A stretch of DNA of 64,000 bases from Marinobacter vulgaris (GTDB lineage: Bacteria > Pseudomonadota > Gammaproteobacteria > Pseudomonadales > Oleiphilaceae), in contig NZ_QFWX01000007.1 in NCBI RefSeq assembly GCF_003344045.1, positions 39,216-103,215 of the forward strand. The letters run 5' to 3'. Position numbers and translations under genes: made by a program. A model generated the notes under the pieces. That model was not told where the DNA came from. It saw only the letters and a program-made list of their open reading frames with translations, and made no database searches. Positions 18,855-27,287 of this stretch are shown one piece after another (within the stretch, counting starts at the first letter, position 1; each line of letters starts with the position of its first letter).

Positions 18855-19577
18855 TTGAACGCTCAGTCAGATGATGGAAATGGAGGCGGCGCAACGCGTC
18901 TTTTGGTTACGCCGGGTTGCGCTGACAGAATTACTCCCGAGTGGTGCTGCCCCGCTTACTGGGGAAACGATGCCCGACCGGTGGACGCCGGTGGTCGAGG
19001 GGGGGCGTGGTTCGCAGCGACGCCGGTTGGCGAGCTAGTGCTTCGCCAGTATCTCCGGGGCGGTTTGATGTCGAAGATATCGAGAAGCAACTACCTGTTC
19101 ACAGGATACGATCGCAGCAGATCTTTTTGCGAGTTCAGATTGCTGGAGAAAATGATTGACTTCGGTTTGCCGGTTCCGCAACCGGTAGCGGCAGTCGCCA
19201 GGCGACACCATTGGTTATTTTATGAAGCCGCGATACTGATCAGACGGATACAGGGTGCGAGACCATTACCCGAGGTTAAGCCCCTGGAAAGCAGCTCGCT
19301 TTGGCGTGAAATCGGTCGCGTGATTCGGCGCTTTCATGATTCGGGGCTTAATCACGCTGACTTGAACTGCGACAACATTCTGATTGCTTCCGGTCAGGTC
19401 TATCTGATCGATTTTGACAAGTGCCGGCTATTAGAGACAGCTGCACCCGATGCGCCCTGGAAAAGGGATAATCTTTCCAGGCTCTGGAGATCGGTGCAAA
19501 AGCGTTGCCATAACCTGTCGGATAGGGTCCGGGAAGAGCTGTGGAGCGCGCTGCTTGAGGGTTACCAAGGGGCTTAG
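18855..19577 (+). CDS. kdkA: 3-deoxy-D-manno-octulosonic acid (Kdo) kinase
   Basis: Phosphorylates the single Kdo residue of LPS at O-4, as known from Haemophilus. At 240 residues it has the right length. The kinase catalytic loop is clear (LNHADLNCDNILI, with HxD and the trailing Asn), followed by the metal strand YLIDFDKC. The N-terminal motif VLRQYLRGG and RSFCEFRLLEKM fit KdkA. The start is TTG with GGAAGGTGAT about 7 nt upstream. It diverges from the heptosyltransferase gene over a 135-bp gap in which I found no convincing promoter. KdkA generally occurs where WaaA adds only one Kdo. Confidence 0.88.
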   Translation: MNAQSDDGNGGGATRLLVTPGCADRITPEWCCPAYWGNDARPVDAGGRGGAWFAATPVGELVLRQYLRGGLMSKISRSNYLFTGYDRSRSFCEFRLLEKMIDFGLPVPQPVAAVARRHHWLFYEAAILIRRIQGARPLPEVKPLESSSLWREIGRVIRRFHDSGLNHADLNCDNILIASGQVYLIDFDKCRLLETAAPDAPWKRDNLSRLWRSVQKRCHNLSDRVREELWSALLEGYQGA

Positions 19578-20308
19578 TGGTTTTTTGTTTGCTTCAGCCT
19601 GCGGTTATGGCGGCGTTGCCAGTATCTCATGCTGGCGGAGATAATCGCTTTCTGGCCACGGCTGTAAGTCGTTTTTTTGTCATAATGGCCAATGAATGCG
19701 GCAAACTGAGGCTCAGTGAGGCCACCCTCGATACCAAGCTTCGCAAGCTCCTTGCCGATATTGAAGAGCATAAGTGGATTGCGACTATGAAAGACTCGAG
19801 CCCGGCCAAAGTCAATGAAGCCAATATCCCTGTCTCGAAGGCTCGTGAAAATGAAGTTTTCCTTTTGTGGGTCAAGGGTAACAACCAGCCTCGAGTGGAA
19901 AGAAGACAGAAGATCAGCCAGTCTTTCAATGTCGCTGTTTGAACGCCATTGCACACCAGAACCCGGTAAAAGGCTTCGTACATGGAGAATGCCGGTGACA
20001 TTCGCTGAATGTTGCACGGTTATAAAACCGGCTGATTGCGGCACATTCAATCCCCGGAGACGCACCAGGGCCCTGTGTTCCCGCTGCCATACCTTTCGGT
20101 AGTCCTTGCGACCAGGGAAATGACAGTAGCGTTTGGCCACGTAACCGGTCGGACTGAGAAATACTTCACGAAGTGTTCTGTGGATCCACCGTTCGCGAAC
20201 CCGCTCGAGTGGAATGGCATTGATGCCTGGAGCCAGTGCCCCCTCTTGTTCCAGGAAGGAAATTTCATCCGGATGCCAGGCCGGGGGACTTTGAACACTT
20301 CGATTCAT
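19574..20308 (-). CDS. LPS core kinase-fold protein (WaaP/InaA-like)
   Basis: A 244-residue protein with features of the lipopolysaccharide kinase superfamily. A catalytic-loop-like segment VVTLDPQKENFIF and a DFG-equivalent IGFIDFGRARVF are present, with VFLSPTGYVAKRYCHFPGRKDYRKVWQREH as the ATP-binding lobe. It should phosphorylate a core sugar, but the target is unknown. The ATG at 20308 is chosen; upstream in-frame sequence to 20428 looks non-coding and overlaps the region of the divergent GT4 gene. Its stop overlaps that of kdkA by 4 bp, tail to tail. Confidence 0.75.
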   Translation of the reverse strand: MNRSVQSPPAWHPDEISFLEQEGALAPGINAIPLERVRERWIHRTLREVFLSPTGYVAKRYCHFPGRKDYRKVWQREHRALVRLRGLNVPQSAGFITVQHSANVTGILHVRSLLPGSGVQWRSNSDIERLADLLSSFHSRLVVTLDPQKENFIFTSLRDRDIGFIDFGRARVFHSRNPLMLFNIGKELAKLGIEGGLTEPQFAAFIGHYDKKTTYSRGQKAIISASMRYWQRRHNRRLKQTKNH

Positions 20309-20374
20309 GTTATTCTCAGTTTTTTTCCGCTGGCTGGAGAGGCAGCCCTTAAACTCTCGAGTGTCACGATTATA

Positions 20375-21472
20375 ATGCAACCAAAAGTTCTTATCATCAC
20401 GGATCGTTCCGATCTGGCAGAGACGCAATTGATCATAGGCCTGGCGGCCCTGCCGCTGCCAGTGACAGTAATGGCTAACGATACAGGCCCCAATTACCGG
20501 CTGTTGCTCGATGCCGGGGTGCGAGCTATTCCTTTGCGACTCGCTGGTCGGTTTGATCGGTCGGGGACTAGGGCCATTCGCCGGGAACTTGAGTCCGGCG
20601 GTTATACCGTTATCTATGGATTTAATCCCCGAGCCATTGCTTGCGGGTTAAGGGCCAGTCGAGGGCTGAAGGTCAAGGTTATGGGATATAGAGGAGTGAT
20701 TGGGAATGTTGGCCTACTGAAGCCCGAATCGTGGATTACTTTTCTGCACCCCCGGCTTGATCGGGTGGTCTGTGTTTCCCGCGCCGTTCAGCGTTATTTT
20801 GAAAGCCTTGGCTGGGGGCCGTTCAAACTTCGTGAAGGCAAAGCCGTCACGATCTATAAAGGGCACGATTTATCCTGGTATGAAGCACCGCCAGCCGATC
20901 TGGATTCTTTCAAGTTCCCTGCCGGCGCATTTGTTGTTGCCTGTATTGGCAGGGATCGTCCTGGCAAGGGCTTCGCAACGCTGATTGAAGCAATGGAACA
21001 TGTGCCGGAAACATCGCCGCTCCATCTGTTGCTGGTTGGTGAACTCCAGGGTAATCCGGATTTAGCCCGCCGAGTAGAGACGAGTCGCCACCGCGACCGG
21101 ATCCATTTCGCCGGTTTTCGCAATGATGCGCCTCAGGTGGCAGGAGCCTGCAGTGCCCTGGTTCTGCCTTCCGAAAGTGAAGGGTTGCCGCGGGTGGTGA
21201 TTGAGGCAATGGCTTACAGTCGTCCGGTGGTGGTTACAGAAGTGGGAGGTATGCCGGAGTTGGTTGATGATGGGGTGGAGGGATTTGTGGTGCCCGTTCG
21301 GCACCCACAGGCGCTGGCCCAGGCTTTGGTGCGCCTGGCGAATGATCCGGAGCTTGCCACTTGGATGGGTGAGTGCGGCAGACAGCGAATCGAGAGGGAC
21401 TTCTCCATTGAGTCAACAATCCGCCAGACTGCCAGCCTGATTCAGGAGCTAACCGATGAGCTCAAAGTATGA
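20375..21472 (+). CDS. GT4-family glycosyltransferase
   Basis: A 365-residue retaining glycosyltransferase, probably acting on LPS core. It has the N-terminal Rossmann half ([27 protein letters not shown]) and the C-terminal donor-binding half with [73 protein letters not shown], including the E-x7-E motif of GT4. The start at 20375 follows no good ribosome site and is separated by 66 bp from the divergent kinase gene. An open extension to 20036 runs antisense through that kinase gene and was rejected. It overlaps the next gene by ATGA. Confidence 0.88.
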   Translation: MQPKVLIITDRSDLAETQLIIGLAALPLPVTVMANDTGPNYRLLLDAGVRAIPLRLAGRFDRSGTRAIRRELESGGYTVIYGFNPRAIACGLRASRGLKVKVMGYRGVIGNVGLLKPESWITFLHPRLDRVVCVSRAVQRYFESLGWGPFKLREGKAVTIYKGHDLSWYEAPPADLDSFKFPAGAFVVACIGRDRPGKGFATLIEAMEHVPETSPLHLLLVGELQGNPDLARRVETSRHRDRIHFAGFRNDAPQVAGACSALVLPSESEGLPRVVIEAMAYSRPVVVTEVGGMPELVDDGVEGFVVPVRHPQALAQALVRLANDPELATWMGECGRQRIERDFSIESTIRQTASLIQELTDELKV

Positions 21473-22563
21473 GGCGCTATCTTTTCTTTGTAAACCAATC
21501 CTACGCTTACGCCATTCTGAGGCCGCTACAAGACGAGATAACCAGGCGGGGTGACGAGGCAGCATGGTTCATTGCTGGCTGTAGCGCCGGGACACTGGAG
21601 TTCTCCGAGACCCGGCTGCACAGTCTTGAGGAGGTCAAGAACTACAATCCAGACGCTGTTTTTGCGCCTGGCGACTGGGTGCCGCCCTCGTTCCCAGGCC
21701 TGAAAGTCAAGATTTTCCATGGCTTTCCTATCAATAAAAGAGGCATGAACCCGGCAAGGCAGTCCCACTACCGTATTCGTGGCTGGTTTGATCTCTATTG
21801 CACCATGGCGGAGGTGGACACAGAGCGTTTTGGAATGAAAGCCGTCGAGCACCCGCACTTTATGGTAAGGAAAACCGGTTGGCCAAAGCTTGACGCGGTT
21901 CTCAGGCCAAGCCGGACTTTTGCCAAAGAAGACCTGTTCAATCAGCCAGAGCTGCCCGTGGTGTTCTACGCATCCACCTTTTCCGAAGGCGTTTCGTCCG
22001 CACCCTATCTGTTAAAAACTCTGGAGAATCTTCGGGACTCGGGCAGATGGAACCTGATCGTGACTCTCCATCCGAAGATGTCTAGAGAAATTGTCTCGCA
22101 GTACCGGCACCTTGCGGGAAATCGATGCCTTTTCCTGGAAAGCACAGAAGACTTCGTGCCTTACATGCGGCTTGCAGATGTCATGCTTTGCGACACGTCT
22201 TCAATAATGTATGAGTTCATGGCCCTCGATATTCCGGTCGTCACCTTCCGGACTCGCATGCCTGGGCCTGAGGTTATAAACGTTCAACAGGCCGAAGAGA
22301 TCGAGCTCTCGCTTAACCAGGCGCTGGGGAATCATGATCACCTCAAAACTGCCATGCGGGCATTTTTCGGATCCTTGCATGCCTTTAACGACGGACACTC
22401 TTCGCGGCGGGTGCTTGATGCCGTTGAGGACATTCTTGATAACCCGCCGCGGCTGAGGAAAAAACCATTTAACCTGCTGCGCCGGCTCAGGCTGTGGTGG
22501 AAATTCCGGAGCGAGCAGGCCAAACAGGCCCGCATAGATCGAGGGCTGAGTCGCGATAACTAA
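21469..22563 (+). CDS. CDP-glycerol glycerophosphotransferase-like protein
   Basis: A 364-residue protein with the fold of the TagF/TagB family (GT-B-like). The segments [36 protein letters not shown], and [25 protein letters not shown] match the family's conserved histidines and the C-terminal D-T-S-S nucleotide-binding motif. In Gram-negative bacteria such proteins may add glycerol phosphate or other polyol phosphates to surface glycans. Its start overlaps the GT4 stop (ATGA), so the two are co-translated. The activity is inferred from the family only. Confidence 0.78.
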   Translation: MRRYLFFVNQSYAYAILRPLQDEITRRGDEAAWFIAGCSAGTLEFSETRLHSLEEVKNYNPDAVFAPGDWVPPSFPGLKVKIFHGFPINKRGMNPARQSHYRIRGWFDLYCTMAEVDTERFGMKAVEHPHFMVRKTGWPKLDAVLRPSRTFAKEDLFNQPELPVVFYASTFSEGVSSAPYLLKTLENLRDSGRWNLIVTLHPKMSREIVSQYRHLAGNRCLFLESTEDFVPYMRLADVMLCDTSSIMYEFMALDIPVVTFRTRMPGPEVINVQQAEEIELSLNQALGNHDHLKTAMRAFFGSLHAFNDGHSSRRVLDAVEDILDNPPRLRKKPFNLLRRLRLWWKFRSEQAKQARIDRGLSRDN

Positions 22564-22588
22564 AGGCCACCGGCGATGATTGCAATAA

Positions 22589-24580
22589 TCAACCTCGCAT
22601 TCGACGCTCGGTTCGGGTCAGCGTCCACAGACCGGCATATTTGTTGAATGAGCCCTGAGCGTAGGTCACCGCGACAAGATATCCGACGGCGCCATCGAGA
22701 AAACCAAAACGTATGAAGTAAACCTGGACAAAGGTCATGATGCCACGGATGGTAGGGTAAATCAGCGATCGCGTGCGCTTGCCCCTACGGTATTTCTGTT
22801 GCGAACCCAGCCATGCATACTTGGCGCTTTTTTCAAGGGCATGACCGAAATTGCGATGGGTGTAGTGGGTTAGCCTTCCCCGCATCGTTTTGACGACCCT
22901 TCCGCGGGGTAGCAGAATTTTCTCATGCACCAGGGCATCAGAAAAGCGAACGCCTTCCTTACGGAAAAGTCTCAGGGGGGCCCGGCCACTGCGGCCAAAG
23001 TCCAGACGTTTTCCGTAGATTGTTACAGCCCAGGGCAGCTTGTAGGCATCTGCACGGGCATCGGCGAGGGTGTGGTTGATTTCTCTGGCCAGCTCCGGGG
23101 TTATGCGTTCGTCTGCATCAATCGACAGTACCCAGTCTCCAGTAGCACGCTCGAGAGCCCGCTGTTTCTGTATGCCGAACCCCGGCCAGTCGGTCTGCTC
23201 GACAACGTCCGCGTATTGCCTCGCAAGCTCCACCGTGCGGTCGCTGCTGCCACTGTCCAGGACGATGATCTCATCGGCGATCAATCTCGCGGACTTCAGG
23301 CAATCGACAATGTGATCCTCTTCATCTTTGGTAATCACCGTTGCGGACACCTTTACTGCGCGCTGGCGGGTGTAGGATGCTGAGAGCGCGTTGAATAGTG
23401 CGGCAAAGGTTGCGGACACGGACAGAAGGTAAAAAGTCAGAAACAGGCTCCGGTCCAGCGTGGCTTCGGTCAGTCCAAAGATCAGGTAGCTGGCGGGAAT
23501 CATTGCCCCGCCTCCGGCAAGACAAGCAATTTCAAGATTGCCAGAACGCACAAGACGTAGCGCTGTGACCAGGGGTATAAACATCAGAAAGATCCAGCTA
23601 AGGATGCCTGGAAGGCCCTTGGTCGCGGCCTGTTGCATGGTATCGTTATGGGCGTGGTCAGTGCAGCAGTCACGGAAGGCTTTGGATTCCTGCGCCTCAG
23701 CGATTTCGTGATAGCCGCTCAAGCCGGCACCCAACAGGGGATTCGCCACGAAAGCTGATCCTGCTACTTTCCAGGCCTGCAACCGAAGTTCTAGGCTTTT
23801 ATCGAGGTTGCCTTCAACCAGAGCATCAAGACTGTTAGTGAAGCGCTCGCTATTCATGACGGATAAGGTGCCGACCATCGCCAGGACAATTATGCCCGGG
23901 ATGATCAGTTTACGTGGTATCAGAAACAGCAGCAGTGCAAGTGCGGCGGGCAGGGCAATCAGGTTACTGCGCGTTTGGCTCATTAGTGCAATGGCAAGAG
24001 TGGCGAGTCCCACGATAACCGCAAAAATGGCCAGTTTGCCGCGCCGTGCTGCCTTGAAGTAAAACCCGCCAATCAGGCACAGCAGCGACGTCAGCATCGC
24101 CAGATTGCCAAACTGGATTGGGTTGATTCCGGCACCAAAACGTAGCCGCCAGAGCACATTCAGGTTGCCCGAGAGGTCAATTACATGCAGCGCGAACAAT
24201 CCGATGACCACCAGACCGCCCACCACAAATGCCGAAAACACAGTGGTCGCCCGAACACGGGCGGCAATCAGGGCAATGGCGATGGGCCAGAATAGGATGA
24301 GGCGGGCGTGGGTGCCGAGGGTTTTGCCGCCTTCATACTCAAACCCTTCGAAGGCCCAGCTCAGCAAGCTGACCAGCACAAAGAACCAGAATGCAAAGTG
24401 CAGAAGGCGCAATTCTTTGGGGGTGTCCCAGTTCCTGCGCGGCATTTCTTTTTTCCAGATGGCGTAGCCGCCCAGGACGGCCAGCAACAGCGCGACACCG
24501 GCCAGGATGCTGGACGAAGCCAGTGCCCCGCCCAGGCCAGCAACAGCCAGGCCATGGGTGATTCTGTGTCTGATGTTCAT
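22589..24580 (-). CDS. Fusion of O-antigen ligase-like membrane domain with GT2 glycosyltransferase (WaaE/KdtX-like)
   Basis: A 663-residue two-part protein (numbering below is from the upstream TTG, 3 residues longer). Residues about 1-405 form a multi-pass membrane domain of the Wzy_C/WaaL type, with the periplasmic motif LRLQAWKVAGSAFVANPLLGAG and CTDHAHNDTMQQAATKGLPG. After a short linker (near 405-412), a GT2 domain begins: VSATVITKDEEDHIVDCL, IIVLDSGSSDRT (UDP-sugar binding) and LSIDADERI (metal-binding acidic motif near 489-495), ending LTHYTHRNF and a C-terminal amphipathic segment as in WaaE/KdtX. Ligase and glycosyltransferase are normally separate. The ATG at 24580 lies 2 nt past the upstream stop. 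A frameshift is excluded because the frame is open throughout. Confidence 0.85.
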   Translation of the reverse strand: MNIRHRITHGLAVAGLGGALASSSILAGVALLLAVLGGYAIWKKEMPRRNWDTPKELRLLHFAFWFFVLVSLLSWAFEGFEYEGGKTLGTHARLILFWPIAIALIAARVRATTVFSAFVVGGLVVIGLFALHVIDLSGNLNVLWRLRFGAGINPIQFGNLAMLTSLLCLIGGFYFKAARRGKLAIFAVIVGLATLAIALMSQTRSNLIALPAALALLLFLIPRKLIIPGIIVLAMVGTLSVMNSERFTNSLDALVEGNLDKSLELRLQAWKVAGSAFVANPLLGAGLSGYHEIAEAQESKAFRDCCTDHAHNDTMQQAATKGLPGILSWIFLMFIPLVTALRLVRSGNLEIACLAGGGAMIPASYLIFGLTEATLDRSLFLTFYLLSVSATFAALFNALSASYTRQRAVKVSATVITKDEEDHIVDCLKSARLIADEIIVLDSGSSDRTVELARQYADVVEQTDWPGFGIQKQRALERATGDWVLSIDADERITPELAREINHTLADARADAYKLPWAVTIYGKRLDFGRSGRAPLRLFRKEGVRFSDALVHEKILLPRGRVVKTMRGRLTHYTHRNFGHALEKSAKYAWLGSQQKYRRGKRTRSLIYPTIRGIMTFVQVYFIRFGFLDGAVGYLVAVTYAQGSFNKYAGLWTLTRTERRMRG

Positions 24581-24582
24581 GC

Positions 24583-25488
24583 CTAGCAAGTCCGGTTCGG
24601 GTAATAGGGGTTGATTTCACCGGGAGGTCTGTGCCGCATACGCTTGTATTCCCACTGATACTGCTCAGGAGCTTCCCGCACCACTGACTCGATGGACTTG
24701 TTCAGGGCCGTGGTGGCGGTTACCGGGTCGGGGTCGGCAATGCCAGGTTCGCACTCACGAATCACCAGCCGGAATCCCTGTCCGTCTTTCAGTCGTTCAG
24801 AGTAGGTAATCAAAGGCTTGGCGCCGGATTTCCGTAGCAGCTTGGACACCAGGGTCATGGTGCGTACATCTATCCCGAAGAAAGGCGCGTAGGCGTTGCC
24901 TTTTCCTCGTGGGCTCTGATCGGGGAGGATGCCGGCAACTTCGCCTTCACGCAGCAGAGTGATTAGCTTTGCAAGTCCGCGGCGGTCACCCCGAACCAGC
25001 TCCGAACCCATGCGGCCACGTACCCGGATCATGTAGTCTTCAAATTCCTTGATATGGGGTGGGCTGTAGAGGGCTGCCATGCGGTATCTGGACGAAAAAT
25101 ACAGGCCTGTGAGTTCCCAGTTCCCCAGGTGTGGCGCCAGCAGCAGCAAGCCCCGACCGTCTTTTTTAGCCTCGACGAGGAGTTCCTCACCCTCGATCTC
25201 CCGGATCAGCTCCAGGCAGCGTTCTACCGGCCATTCCCATATCAGGGGAATTTCCATCATGGTCTGGCCGGTATGGCGAAGGCTGGAGCGTGCCATGCGT
25301 TGACGCTGTTCGTTGGTTAGTTCCGGGAAGCAGATTCTCAGATTGATTTCAGTGACCTTGCGAAGTTGTGATTTGGATGCCCAGCTGATCATGCCCAGGA
25401 AGCGACCAATAAGCTGCGCGCCACGCAAAGGCAGTTTGCCGGCAAGCCGGAGGGCGGGGATCAGAAACGTTGCTTTGGAAAGGGACAT
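24583..25488 (-). CDS. LpxL/HtrB-family lauroyl-type acyltransferase
   Basis: A 301-residue member of the lipid A late acyltransferase family. The catalytic motif HLGNWE (H-x4-E) and GDRRGLAKLITLLREGEVAGILPDQSPRGKG with the FFG motif (YAPFFGIDVRT) are present; an N-terminal hydrophobic segment should attach it to the inner membrane. It transfers a fatty acid from acyl-ACP to lipid A or another glycolipid. The ATG at 25488 is chosen over TTG at 25506. It is the second such enzyme in the window (see 29380-30330), so the two may act at different lipid A positions. It lies between the YrbL-like gene and the fusion gene on the minus strand. Confidence 0.87.
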   Translation of the reverse strand: MSLSKATFLIPALRLAGKLPLRGAQLIGRFLGMISWASKSQLRKVTEINLRICFPELTNEQRQRMARSSLRHTGQTMMEIPLIWEWPVERCLELIREIEGEELLVEAKKDGRGLLLLAPHLGNWELTGLYFSSRYRMAALYSPPHIKEFEDYMIRVRGRMGSELVRGDRRGLAKLITLLREGEVAGILPDQSPRGKGNAYAPFFGIDVRTMTLVSKLLRKSGAKPLITYSERLKDGQGFRLVIRECEPGIADPDPVTATTALNKSIESVVREAPEQYQWEYKRMRHRPPGEINPYYPNRTC

Positions 25489-25579
25489 AATTCGCAGGAC
25501 AATCAACAGAAAACAGAGTTAGCGGAAGCTACCACCATCCGGGGTGTGCGGCAAGGTTAGTCGTACTGCTCGTCGTCAG

Positions 25580-26248
25580 TCAGAGCTTCTGCGAAGCTTC
25601 CCAGCTTTCATTACGGCTACCGGTTTCCCAGTGGATTCGCAGGTAAAACCGCCTGATACGGCGTTTTATATAGCGTTTTCGCCATGCGGGTATCCGGGCG
25701 AGTGTGTCGGGTATGGTGGGTGCGCCAAGGCCGTCTACCAGGAACAGCTCCGGTTGGCCGTTTCTGTCCGCAATGACCAGATTGTGGGGCAACAGGTTTC
25801 GGGTAAGGATGCCGGTTTCCAGAAGCCAGTTACAGAATCTTTCCGCGGCCTCCCGGATGGGCTGATCGAATCCGGCGCGTTGCAGGTAGTGCTCGAGGGT
25901 TTCTGCCGATGCGCCATCGCTTGCGCTGATAAATTCGCTGACGTTGGCAGTGCCGAGGGAGGTGTCAGCCGTGCCATGGAATCGGGGCAGATGTGCCCAG
26001 ACCAGGGAGCTCCGGCCCTCTGCAAGCAGTTTCCTGATGGCTTGCTGCTGGTGGGCCCTCATCTCCTGGCGGTTGTCATCGATTCTGGCCTTGCCGAGCA
26101 CTTTTTTAGGCCAGGCCTGGCGCTGAAAGCGGGCTTCGATGTTTTCAGGGCGCAGGACTTTGAGACACAATGCAGGATCGTCCGGGTGCCGGTAGCAGTG
26201 CCGGTTGGAGCCTGAAGCAAAAGGTGCAAGGCTCGACAGGTCAATCAT
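25580..26248 (-). CDS. YrbL-family kinase-fold protein
   Basis: A 222-residue protein of the PhoP-regulatory-network YrbL family. The N-terminal lobe contains GSNRHCYRHPDDPALCLKVLRPE, typical of YrbL. The catalytic-loop position reads ILTRNLLPHNLVIAD, where the usual kinase aspartate is replaced, and the metal strand reads LFLVDGLGAP. Activity as a sugar kinase is therefore uncertain. The ATG overlaps the stop of the upstream GT4 gene by 8 nt, so translation is coupled and a role in LPS core synthesis is likely from context. Confidence 0.78.
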   Translation of the reverse strand: MIDLSSLAPFASGSNRHCYRHPDDPALCLKVLRPENIEARFQRQAWPKKVLGKARIDDNRQEMRAHQQQAIRKLLAEGRSSLVWAHLPRFHGTADTSLGTANVSEFISASDGASAETLEHYLQRAGFDQPIREAAERFCNWLLETGILTRNLLPHNLVIADRNGQPELFLVDGLGAPTIPDTLARIPAWRKRYIKRRIRRFYLRIHWETGSRNESWEASQKL

Positions 26249-27287
26249 TTTCAAGCAGCTCCCGATAAAACGCTTCGGTTTCCGACACCATAGTCTCCAG
26301 GCTGAGTTGTTCGCGGGCCCATGCGAAGCTCTGGCGTTGGCTCGCGGCCAGCAAGTCTGGCTGAGCCAGGTGAGTGCTGATCAGCGTGGCGATGTCCTCG
26401 ACGCTGTCAGAGGCGGCGATACAGTTCTGCGACAGAAAATCTCCCACACCACTGACCGGTGTCGACAGAACCGGAGACTCTGCCATCAACGCCTCCACCA
26501 TGATGTAGGGAAAACCCTCCCGGCTGGAGCTGATGATGCAGGCTGTTGCCGCCTGCAGCCAGGGAAAGATCCGGGGTTCGTGACCCGGCAGCTCAACGGT
26601 GTCTTCGGCGCCCAGTTCCCGGATCAATGCGTTGAGTTGCGCCCGTTGGCTGCCAGCGCCCAGAATCACCAGCTTGCCTTCACAATCTGCCTGGGCCCAG
26701 GCCCGGATCAGCCTGTCGAACTGCTTGACCGGTTCCAGGCGACCTGCCGCCAGCAACAGCGGGCGCTCCGCGGGGATGGGAATCTTCGGCACCTGAAGGG
26801 CGCTACCGTTGGTTTTTTCCAGAGGCTGAAGACCATTAAAGATCAGTCGCGTGTTCGGGTGCACAGCCGAATCGGTGATTTCACGGCTGACACCGATCAC
26901 GCCGTCCAGTTTGTCGAAATCTTTGTGGGAGCTTTTGGTGCCATGAATCGTGCCCAGGGTGACCGGAACTTTCCGGCGAACGGCAGTGACCAGGCTGGCA
27001 GCCTTGTTGCCCTGGGCGTGGAGAACGTCCGGGTGGATGAAATCAAGTGTTTGGCGCAGGCGGTGTCGAAGCCACAGGTTGCGCCGGCCGAGCCGGAAGG
27101 GCAGCGGGTGGAAATGGACAGGGGTGGTAAAGCGTTCGCTGTAAGCGGGGTGAGCCAGCACGTGAACCTGATGGCCCTTTGCTGAGAGCGCGTCCGCAAG
27201 GTCCGCCGTATGCTTCTCCATGCCACCCCAGCCGGTACCGGGGGTGGCAATAACCAGGGCAACGGTCAGCGGACCCTGTACCCTCAT
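26241..27287 (-). CDS. GT4-family glycosyltransferase
   Basis: A 348-residue glycosyltransferase. The acceptor-side loop TPGTGWGGMEKHTADLADAL is followed by the C-terminal donor half LLLAAGRLEPVKQFDRLIRAW, LVILGAGSQRAQLNALI and CIISSSREGFPYIMVEALMAESPVLSTPVSGVGDFL, which holds the GT4 E-x7-E motif. Its ATG shares one base with the stop of the upstream GT4 gene. It probably adds a hexose to the LPS core. The donor and linkage are not visible. Confidence 0.88.
   Translation of the reverse strand: MRVQGPLTVALVIATPGTGWGGMEKHTADLADALSAKGHQVHVLAHPAYSERFTTPVHFHPLPFRLGRRNLWLRHRLRQTLDFIHPDVLHAQGNKAASLVTAVRRKVPVTLGTIHGTKSSHKDFDKLDGVIGVSREITDSAVHPNTRLIFNGLQPLEKTNGSALQVPKIPIPAERPLLLAAGRLEPVKQFDRLIRAWAQADCEGKLVILGAGSQRAQLNALIRELGAEDTVELPGHEPRIFPWLQAATACIISSSREGFPYIMVEALMAESPVLSTPVSGVGDFLSQNCIAASDSVEDIATLISTHLAQPDLLAASQRQSFAWAREQLSLETMVSETEAFYRELLEND

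Noticed and set aside
20036..20374. Upstream extension of the GT4 open frame
   Set aside because: It runs antisense through the kinase-fold gene; GT4 homology starts at MQPKVLIIT.
20371..20376. Perfect TATAAT at the GT4 start codon
   Set aside because: It overlaps the ATG itself, so a promoter there would start transcription inside the coding region; no matching -35.
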